Made by a program: the position numbers and the translations under genes
DNA from: Parvularculaceae bacterium
Lineage (GTDB): Bacteria > Pseudomonadota > Alphaproteobacteria > Caulobacterales > Parvularculaceae
Assembly: GCA_027080545.1 (NCBI GenBank)
Contig: JALWRV010000224.1
Coordinates: 1 to 5,721, forward strand
Length of the DNA stretch: 5,721 nt
Direction: 5' to 3'
The notes under the pieces: generated by a model
Database searches by the model: none
Told to the model about the DNA's origin: nothing
Seen by the model: the letters and a program-made list of their open reading frames with translations, nothing else
Part shown: piece by piece, positions 1-5,171 of the stretch
How the letters are laid out: every line of letters starts with the position of its first letter
How positions within the stretch are numbered: position 1 is the first letter of the stretch

Positions 1-469
1 GGATGAGAGAGGTTGATTGGCCATGGCCCCCCCGCCACGCAATCCCCCATCCGGCATAGACATCGCCCAGACCGTCAAGATGGTCAGGCCGGGCGGCATC
101 AAGTTGAACCGAACCAAAAGCGGTATAATCGGCATAGGTCTCACTGGCTGTGGCCAATTTTTCGAGCCACAGGGGGTCCGCATAGGCATCGGGATTCAAC
201 AGCGCCAACCATTGCCCCTGGGCCTCTTGGGCCGCCCGGTTCACGCCAGCGGCAAAGCCGCTATTTTCGTCCAGACAGATGAGTTTGCTCGTGATTATTG
301 CATGTTGGTCCAAAAAATCGCGGGCCAGCGCGAGGGATTGATCATCAGAATGATTATCGAGCAAGATCAGCTCGAAATCGCGAAAATGTTGCGCCGCCAC
401 CGCCTCAAGGCAGCGCTGCAGGGTGGTTTGGCAATTCCATAGGACGATGATGACACTTATCCGGGGCAT
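1..469 (-). CDS. Family 2 glycosyltransferase (rhamnosyltransferase-like), N-terminal part, cut by window edge
   Basis: This frame gives 156 residues before running off the left edge. It begins with the GT-A nucleotide-binding strand (PRISVIIVLWN, residues 2-12), followed by ELILLDNHSDD (33-43), ENSGFAAGVNRA (69-80) and LALLNPDAYADPLWLEKL (88-105). This order is typical of the WbbL/RfbF-like branch of GT2, enzymes that move a sugar, often rhamnose, from a nucleotide donor onto a growing surface glycan on the cytoplasmic side of the inner membrane. Asp94 in NPDA sits where the family has its metal/nucleotide-binding acid. The ATG at 469-467 is chosen because a TGA lies three codons upstream in frame. 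No good Shine-Dalgarno precedes it, so translation may be weak or leaderless. It is divergent from the acyl-CoA ligase gene. A run of seven G lies in codons 146-148. The donor and acceptor sugars cannot be read from sequence. Confidence 0.9.
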   Translation of the reverse strand, partial: MPRISVIIVLWNCQTTLQRCLEAVAAQHFRDFELILLDNHSDDQSLALARDFLDQHAIITSKLICLDENSGFAAGVNRAAQEAQGQWLALLNPDAYADPLWLEKLATASETYADYTAFGSVQLDAARPDHLDGLGDVYAGWGIAWRGGHGQSTSLI

Positions 470-495
470 GGCTTGTCATAGTCGGTTTTTGCCTT

Positions 496-514
496 GTCGC
501 AAATCCACTGCGAC
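496..514. repeat. Short inverted repeat in the divergent intergenic region
   Basis: GTCGCA at 496-501 and TGCGAC at 509-514 form a perfect 6 bp palindrome with a 7 nt centre. It lies 27 bp upstream of the glycosyltransferase start and about 115 bp upstream of the ligase start, so it could be an operator or a leader hairpin. No T-run follows on either strand, so it is not an intrinsic terminator. A repeat this short can occur by chance. I found no convincing sigma-70 promoter in 470-628. Confidence 0.25.
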
Positions 515-613
515 CGCGCTCATATCAGGGGTCTGCTTTGAGGGCCTGCGTCTATCAATTGCCTATCGCGGACGATTCGGGCAAGGTTAGTCAAAAGATC
601 AAGAATTTACGCT

Positions 614-618
614 GGAGG
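614..618 (+). promoter_or_regulatory. Ribosome binding site of the acyl-CoA ligase gene
   Basis: GGAGG lies 10 nt before the ATG at 629. It fixes that ATG as the start rather than the two consecutive in-frame ATGs at codons 10 and 11, which have no comparable site. Confidence 0.8.
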
Positions 619-628
619 AAGAGATTTT

Positions 629-2341
629 ATGCAAGGCCCTGTATTACCCGGACTGATGATGAATACCCAATTGACCATCAAGGGGATATTAAACGCTGCG
701 GTGCATAATTTCCCTGACCAGGAGATTGTCACGCGTCTGGTTGAAGGGGGAATGTTTCGATATTCATTTGCCGATGCCGCCAAGCGATTTCAACAACTAG
801 CCAATGTGCTGGTGCGCCTCGGGGTCAAGCGCGGGGACCGGGTTGGGGTGATGGGCTGGAACACCCACCGCCAGCTCGAGCTTTATTATGCGCTGGGGTG
901 TATGGGGGCGGTGTGTCACACCATCAACCCACGTCTGGGGCCGGAAAACGCCAACTATGTCATCAATCACGCGGATGATAAGTTTATTTTTTATGATTTA
1001 ACCTTTGCACCGCTGGTCGAAGCCCTCGCCCCAAATTTACAAAATGTCCGAGGCTATGTGGCGATGACCGACAAGGCAAACGCGCCCAAAAAATCGCCCA
1101 TTAAACCGCTCATTTATGAAGAGTTGATGGCCAAAGAAAAAGACCAATATGATTGGCCTGACTTAGACGAAAACGAAGCCTGTTCCATGTGTTATACCTC
1201 TGGCACGACAGGACAGCCCAAAGGGGTTCTCTATTCGCATCGCGCGGTGGTGTTGCAAGCGCTGGTGACCTGTCTGCCGGCTTCGTTCGGATGCACCAAT
1301 GCGGATGCAATTTTGCCCGTGGTGCCGATGTTTCATGTGAATGCGTGGAATGTTCCGTATGCGGCTTTATTGGTGGGAGCAAAATTGGTAATGCCGGGAC
1401 CGCAATTGGATGGTAAAAGCCTCTATGATCTGATTGAAGCTGAAGACGTGACCTATTCCCTAGGGGTGCCAACGGTATGGTTGAGCTTGCTCGACTATGT
1501 GAATGATAATGGTAAGACTTTTACCAAAATGAAATATACGTTGGTCGGCGGTGCGGCCCTGTCGGAAGCAATTATCCGAGGGTTTGAAGCCCATGGGGTT
1601 CATGTGCGCCAAGGTTGGGGCATGACCGAACTGTCACCGACCGGCACGGTTAATGCGGAAGATCCGGGCTTTTATGATTTGCCCATGGAAGAGCGTATTC
1701 CCATACAGCTTTTACAAGGGCGGGCCCTGCCATTTATAGACATGCGGATTGTTTCTGATGACGGAAAGGTCTTGCCGTGGGACGGTGAAAGCGATGGTCA
1801 TTTACAAGTGCGTGGGCCTTATGTGATCTCAGACTATTATAAGGCTGACAAACCAACGCTGACGAAAGATGGCTGGTTTGATACGGGCGATGTGGCGGTG
1901 ATCCACCCCGATGGTCGCATGCAAATCACCGACCGAGCAAAAGATGTTATCAAATCTGGCGGCGAGTGGATTTCCACGCTGGATATAGAAAATTCGGCCC
2001 TGTTGCATCCGGCTGTGAGCCAAGCAGCCGCTATTGGGGTGCCGCATCCGAAATGGCAGGAGCGCCCCTTGTTAATCGTTGCGCTCAAGCAAGGAAAAAC
2101 AGCCGAGCCTGAAGAAATCCGTCAATTTGTTTGCGGCAAACTGCCGAAAATTTCTTGCCCGGATGCTGTGGAAATTATTGATGAAATTCCCATTGGAGCC
2201 ACCGGCAAAGTGCTGAAAACGGAATTGCGCAAAATGTTCAAGGACTATGTGCTGCCGGAATTTCGCAACGGTGGAAAGGCGAAAGACAGCGCGGGGGCCA
2301 AAAAAGGTTTGCTTGGATCTCTATTTGGGAAAAAATCCTGA
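629..2341 (+). CDS. AMP-forming fatty-acyl-CoA ligase (FadD/DmdB-like)
   Basis: A 570-residue member of the adenylate-forming (ANL) superfamily. It activates a carboxylic acid with ATP to an acyl-adenylate and transfers it to CoA in the cytoplasm. All core motifs are intact: the phosphate-binding loop YTSGTTGQPKG (189-199), GWGMTE (329-334), DGWFDTGDV (414-422), the hinge DRAKDVIKSGGEW (435-447), and the catalytic lysine K527 in PIGATGKVLK (521-530). The N-terminus (MQGPVLPGLMM) and the segment GCMGAVCHTINPRL (90-103) match proteobacterial proteins annotated as long-chain fatty-acid-CoA ligase or 3-methylmercaptopropionyl-CoA ligase (DmdB). Sequence motifs do not separate these substrates, so no symbol is given. 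About 24 extra residues at the C-terminus are rich in Gly and Lys. The start is set by GGAGG at 614-618. The gene appears monocistronic: 161 bp without a clear intrinsic terminator separate it from the protease gene. Confidence 0.93.
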   Translation: MQGPVLPGLMMNTQLTIKGILNAAVHNFPDQEIVTRLVEGGMFRYSFADAAKRFQQLANVLVRLGVKRGDRVGVMGWNTHRQLELYYALGCMGAVCHTINPRLGPENANYVINHADDKFIFYDLTFAPLVEALAPNLQNVRGYVAMTDKANAPKKSPIKPLIYEELMAKEKDQYDWPDLDENEACSMCYTSGTTGQPKGVLYSHRAVVLQALVTCLPASFGCTNADAILPVVPMFHVNAWNVPYAALLVGAKLVMPGPQLDGKSLYDLIEAEDVTYSLGVPTVWLSLLDYVNDNGKTFTKMKYTLVGGAALSEAIIRGFEAHGVHVRQGWGMTELSPTGTVNAEDPGFYDLPMEERIPIQLLQGRALPFIDMRIVSDDGKVLPWDGESDGHLQVRGPYVISDYYKADKPTLTKDGWFDTGDVAVIHPDGRMQITDRAKDVIKSGGEWISTLDIENSALLHPAVSQAAAIGVPHPKWQERPLLIVALKQGKTAEPEEIRQFVCGKLPKISCPDAVEIIDEIPIGATGKVLKTELRKMFKDYVLPEFRNGGKAKDSAGAKKGLLGSLFGKKS

Positions 2342-2435
2342 TCTTTCGCATATCATTTCGGGACAAATCGCCTCTAAGGGCAGTTTGTAGTAGGATTTGC
2401 GCTTAATTGTGAACGGTTCTCCTATACGCTTTTGC

Positions 2436-2464
2436 TTGGCAAGGGGGGGAATATCGGGCACAAT
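2436..2464 (+). promoter_or_regulatory. Candidate sigma-70 promoter of the protease gene, with a G7 spacer run
   Basis: TTGGCA at 2436-2441 matches five of six -35 consensus bases. CACAAT at 2459-2464 matches four of six -10 bases. The spacer is the ideal 17 nt. Transcription would start near 2471, giving a leader of about 32 nt before the ATG at 2503. The spacer contains seven consecutive G (2443-2449). The match is by eye and similar boxes can occur by chance. No better promoter was seen in 2342-2502. Confidence 0.4.
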
Positions 2465-2477
2465 TACGCCCTGATAT
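2451..2477. promoter_or_regulatory. Imperfect palindrome over the candidate -10 box (possible operator)
   Basis: ATATCGGGC (2451-2459) and GCCCTGATAT (2468-2477) pair over nine bases with one bulged base, around an 8 nt AT-rich centre that holds most of the candidate -10 box. A repressor dimer bound here would block the promoter. If transcription starts further upstream, the same bases could form a leader hairpin before the ribosome site. No known regulator motif was recognised. Confidence 0.35.
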
Positions 2478-2489
2478 ATGCAAATCCAT

Positions 2490-2493
2490 GGAG
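2490..2493 (+). promoter_or_regulatory. Ribosome binding site that decides the protease start
   Basis: GGAG lies 9 nt before the ATG at 2503. The in-frame ATG at 2488 has only AT-rich sequence without a purine run ahead of it, and its own codon overlaps this GGAG. The later start is therefore preferred, shortening the protein from 706 to 701 residues. Confidence 0.65.
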
Positions 2494-2502
2494 ATTCAAC
2501 GA

Positions 2503-4608
2503 ATGACTGAAATGTGGCGCGCCCCCCGTTGGGCCGATAAAGAAGATGGGCTATTCGCCGATATTCAGACTTTCACAGCGTTTGATGGTTTGACCGAAAT
2601 GTCAGATGCGTCATCTCCTAGTGCGTTCTTGCTTGGGGAGCAAAAAGATTTGCTGGCCCCGCACTATTTGCCAGATAATGTTTTTGGTTTAGCGGCCCCC
2701 GGCTTTGATGATCCACAATATTTTCTCAATGCTGATGAGCGGGGCATGGGCACGCAAACCAATGGGAAAATTTCTTTCACCGTTGATCAAGCGGCAGCCC
2801 AGCTCATTCGCTCCGGCGCAAGTTGGGGAGCGAGCGGGGTGAGTGTCACCTATGCCTATCGGCAAACGGCTCCAGCAACCATGCCCAGCGATACGGCAGG
2901 CTTTTCGCAGTTTAATGCGACCCAAATAGCCGCCGCAGAGCTAGCCCTGCAATCTATTTCCGATGTTGCAAACATTACCTTCGTTCGTCAGGGCACGACC
3001 TATTCAGATAGCGCGACCATGCTGTTTGCCAACTATTCATCGGGCTCTAGCGGTGCGGCGGCCTTTGCTTATTTTCCCGGCGACACGGCGATCGGTAGTA
3101 GTTCTGGTGATGCTTGGTTCAATTCTACCCAATCTTACAATGCGTCGCCATCACTGAATAATTATGGCCGTCAGGTTCTGGTCCATGAATTTGGCCATGC
3201 GGTTGGCCTGTCGCATCCGGGGGCTTACAATGCCGGCGCTGGTCAAACCATAACCTATTCGGCCAATGCGGAATATTATGAAGACAGCCGTCAATATACG
3301 GTGATGTCCTATTTCAGTGGTGGCAATACGGGCAGTAATTTGCCGCTTTTTGCCTCAGCGCCTTTGTTGGATGATATTGCGGCCCTGCAGATGCTCTATG
3401 GGGCCAACACCACCACCCGCACCGGTGATACCGTTTACGGCTTTAACAATAATACGGGCCGTGATTTTTATAATGCGTCGAGCACGGAAGTACCGGTATT
3501 TGCGGTTTGGGATGCGGGCGGTTTCGATACGCTTAACTTTACCGGTTATATTGATGATCAAATCCTTGATCTGCGTGAAGGGCATTTTTCCAATGTTGGC
3601 GGCAATACGGGCAATGTTTCGATTGCCATGGGGGCGATTATTGAAAAAGCCATTGGTGGCGAAGGGCGCGATATTTTATATGCGGGCGACCACATTTTCT
3701 CGAACAGCTATGGGCGCACCTATACGGGCTATTCTTCAAGTCCCAACGTGCTGGTCAAAGATCAGGCAACGGTTAACGATTCCATCGCCAATGCGATCAA
3801 TATTGATAGTTTTTATACGTTAGCGACCAATGGGAATGTGGATTTTTCAACCACCATCCCCCACGTGGAAATTCAGGCAACCGCCAGTGGGGCGCTGGAA
3901 TATTATAGCTTCACAGTTGGTGAGGCGGGGACCATTCTTTCTTTCGATATTGATGGTACGTCCACCGGGCTCGATAGCTATCTCTATCTTTATGATGCGG
4001 CGGGCAATCTGTTGTTTTCCAATGATGACAGTTCAATTGATGCCGGCAGTTCAAAAGCACAAGATTCTTTCCTGTCTTATGAATTTTCGCAAAGTGGCAC
4101 CTATTATATCATGGTCAATGAATGGAGTTCGGCGGGCTTTGGCACCGGTGCCCCTGCGGGCGAGACCTATACGCTGCATATTTCTCAAGCTTTACCGGAT
4201 TATGTGGTGGTGACCGGCTATCAGGGATATGAGCTTGATGGGGGTGGTAATAATGACAATCTCTATGATAGCCGTGGGGACGACATTATGACCGGCGGTT
4301 TCGGGGCAGATGTTTTTCACTTCAGCTATTTTTCCGGCACTGACATCATCACTGATTTTCAAGACGGGCAAGATCGCATCGACTTGTCGGCGATGCCCCG
4401 CGATGTGATGCTATTGGATGGGCGTGGCGGCTTGCAGGCTAATCTTGTTGATAGTCTGGTGTTGATGCAAAGTGGTGCAGATGTCTGGCTGGTATTGGCG
4501 CGCAATGAGAAGGCCCCTGTCTATACAATCGACGACGCCTTGTTGATTATCCAGAATATGGATGTGGCGAATTTGACCTTTGCGGATGATTTTATTCTCG
4601 GCGCTTAG
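2503..4608 (+). CDS. Secreted serralysin-like M10 metalloprotease with PPC domain and RTX/type I secretion C-terminus
   Basis: A 701-residue zinc endopeptidase predicted to be exported by a type I system. Positions are counted from the ATG at 2503. The N-terminus has no signal peptide or membrane segment, as expected for type I substrates. The catalytic domain covers about 90-297: zinc motif HEFGHAVGLSH at 228-238 (ligands H228, H232, H238; catalytic E229), and Met-turn VMSYF at 267-271 with M268 and the serralysin-type Tyr ligand Y270. The M10 C-terminal region follows (about 298-395), with VWDAGGFDTLNFTGY and VSIAMGAIIEKAIGG, ending in one RTX nonapeptide (385-393). A PPC-type beta-sandwich spans about 452-561 (motifs YYSFTV, DSYLYLYDAAGN, NDDSS, GTYYIMV). 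Three degenerate nonapeptides follow (580-606), then DIITDFQDGQDRIDLS (614-629) and a tail ending DDFILGA. Serralysins are usually near 480 residues; the excess is largely the PPC domain and its linkers. No exporter or inhibitor gene is adjacent. An ATG at 2488 is the alternative start. Confidence 0.93.
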   Translation: MTEMWRAPRWADKEDGLFADIQTFTAFDGLTEMSDASSPSAFLLGEQKDLLAPHYLPDNVFGLAAPGFDDPQYFLNADERGMGTQTNGKISFTVDQAAAQLIRSGASWGASGVSVTYAYRQTAPATMPSDTAGFSQFNATQIAAAELALQSISDVANITFVRQGTTYSDSATMLFANYSSGSSGAAAFAYFPGDTAIGSSSGDAWFNSTQSYNASPSLNNYGRQVLVHEFGHAVGLSHPGAYNAGAGQTITYSANAEYYEDSRQYTVMSYFSGGNTGSNLPLFASAPLLDDIAALQMLYGANTTTRTGDTVYGFNNNTGRDFYNASSTEVPVFAVWDAGGFDTLNFTGYIDDQILDLREGHFSNVGGNTGNVSIAMGAIIEKAIGGEGRDILYAGDHIFSNSYGRTYTGYSSSPNVLVKDQATVNDSIANAINIDSFYTLATNGNVDFSTTIPHVEIQATASGALEYYSFTVGEAGTILSFDIDGTSTGLDSYLYLYDAAGNLLFSNDDSSIDAGSSKAQDSFLSYEFSQSGTYYIMVNEWSSAGFGTGAPAGETYTLHISQALPDYVVVTGYQGYELDGGGNNDNLYDSRGDDIMTGGFGADVFHFSYFSGTDIITDFQDGQDRIDLSAMPRDVMLLDGRGGLQANLVDSLVLMQSGADVWLVLARNEKAPVYTIDDALLIIQNMDVANLTFADDFILGA

Positions 4609-4626
4609 GGATTTGCCGTTAAATCC
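4609..4626. terminator. Weak candidate hairpin between the convergent genes
   Basis: GGATTT (4609-4614) and AAATCC (4621-4626) form a perfect 6 bp stem with a 6 nt loop, immediately after the protease stop and over the cupin stop codon. The stem is AT-rich, and the plus side is followed by ATATATTATC rather than a T-run. At best it is a weak bidirectional terminator. It is listed because it fills the whole gap between two convergent genes. Confidence 0.25.
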
Positions 4627-4999
4627 ATATATTATCAGGGGCGGAATAGAGTTCGTCTTGCGAATTATCGCCCGTATTTTTTACACCTTCCGGTTCGATA
4701 AGGATGATTTCGGCTTCTTTATGGGCGATGGGACGGTGCTCTGTGCCTTTGGGAACGATAATGGCTTCACCGGCGGTGAGGGATACGCTGTGGGTGCGGA
4801 ATTCGAGACGGATTTCCCCACGCCAGATTAGGAACATTTCATCGGCGTCTGGATGTGTGTGCCAAGGAAACTCTCCTTTGATTTTTGCCAGTTTGAAATG
4901 TTGGCCATTCAAGGCGGCGACAATTTTTGGCCTGAAATGATCGCTGAATAAAGAAAATTTCTTATCAATATTGAATTTCTCAGGCCGTTTCTGGGTCAT
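4619..4999 (-). CDS. Small single-domain cupin protein
   Basis: A 126-residue protein made of one cupin beta-barrel, likely cytoplasmic. Cupin motif 1 runs from G42 to G61 (G-x4-H-x-H-x4-E-x6-G) and supplies H47, H49 and E54. Motif 2 runs from G77 (G-x5-P-x-G-x2-H) and supplies H88. These four residues are the usual metal-binding set, so a divalent metal site is likely. Motif 1 has four rather than five residues before the first His, and the Asn that often ends motif 2 is Ala92. Length and the NTGD segment (108-111) fit a common family annotated only as cupin domain-containing or mannose-6-phosphate isomerase-like; the substrate is unknown. No Shine-Dalgarno is visible before the ATG at 4999, but no other plausible start exists before the in-frame stop at 5050-5048. 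It is convergent with the protease (10 bp gap) and lies downstream of the AsmA gene on the same strand, so co-transcription with AsmA is possible. Confidence 0.85.
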   Translation of the reverse strand: MTQKRPEKFNIDKKFSLFSDHFRPKIVAALNGQHFKLAKIKGEFPWHTHPDADEMFLIWRGEIRLEFRTHSVSLTAGEAIIVPKGTEHRPIAHKEAEIILIEPEGVKNTGDNSQDELYSAPDNIWI

Positions 5000-5034
5000 G
5001 GGGCGGATTTTCGTTTTTTGCGCTGCAGCTGATA

Positions 5035-5060
5035 TATGGGGCCAAAATTATGGCCCCATA
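5035..5060. repeat. Perfect 10 bp hairpin upstream of the cupin gene
   Basis: TATGGGGCCA (5035-5044) and TGGCCCCATA (5051-5060) are exact inverted copies with a 6 nt AT loop. The stem is strong and GC-rich. It lies 35 bp before the cupin ATG and 111 bp after the AsmA stop. Neither strand has a T-run after it, so it is not a standard intrinsic terminator. It may be an operator, an mRNA-stabilising or processing hairpin, or part of a dispersed repeat. Confidence 0.6.
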
Positions 5061-5069
5061 CCGAAGTCT

Positions 5070-5085
5070 CGCCCATTATTGGGCG
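5070..5085. repeat. Second perfect hairpin, 9 bp from the first
   Basis: CGCCCA (5070-5075) and TGGGCG (5080-5085) form a 6 bp perfect stem with a 4 nt loop. Together with the palindrome at 5035-5060 it makes a closely spaced hairpin pair in the AsmA-cupin gap. No T-run follows on either strand. Confidence 0.45.
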
Positions 5086-5171
5086 CGGCCTATTTGATAG
5101 GTTTGGTGGCAGGCAATGCAACTGCTCATGGTCGTGGCTAATTTTAATTCTATATCTTTTGCCAAAGCTGA
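5076..5171 (-). pseudogene. Possible C-terminal remnant of a c-type cytochrome
   Basis: Directly after the AsmA stop codon, and in the same frame, 31 sense codons precede the next TAA. They encode a segment with a haem-attachment motif, CIACH (nt 5106-5120), in the context TMSSCIACHQTYQIG. A CXXCH near the C-terminus followed by a Tyr resembles the end of cytochrome c'-like proteins. There is no room for the rest of such a gene, no ribosome site before the internal ATG at 5129, and a CXXCH can arise by chance in a window of this size. It could be a gene remnant, a readthrough tail of AsmA, or coincidence. Confidence 0.2.

Noticed and set aside
13..442. Two overlapping plus-strand open frames at the left edge
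   Set aside because: They lie antisense to the glycosyltransferase, whose motifs are unmistakable, and their translations are Pro/Arg-rich with no family features.
538..606. Possible promoter boxes for the acyl-CoA ligase (TTGAGG at 538, AAGAAT at 601)
   Set aside because: No pair of boxes has both acceptable matches and a 16-18 nt spacer.
1110..1472. Minus-strand open frame inside the acyl-CoA ligase gene
   Set aside because: It is antisense to a complete gene with all family motifs, and its product has no recognisable features.
2370..2390. Possible intrinsic terminator after the acyl-CoA ligase gene (GCCT...AGGGC)
   Set aside because: The stem is only four or five pairs with a bulge and has no proper T-run.
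3317..4213. Two long plus-strand frames inside the protease gene
   Set aside because: They are frame shadows of the protease. Their translations are rich in Arg, Met, Ile and Pro without domain patterns, while the protease frame is intact throughout.
4580..4940. Plus-strand frames over the cupin gene
   Set aside because: They are antisense to the cupin gene, whose metal-binding residues are all present, and one overlaps the end of the protease gene.
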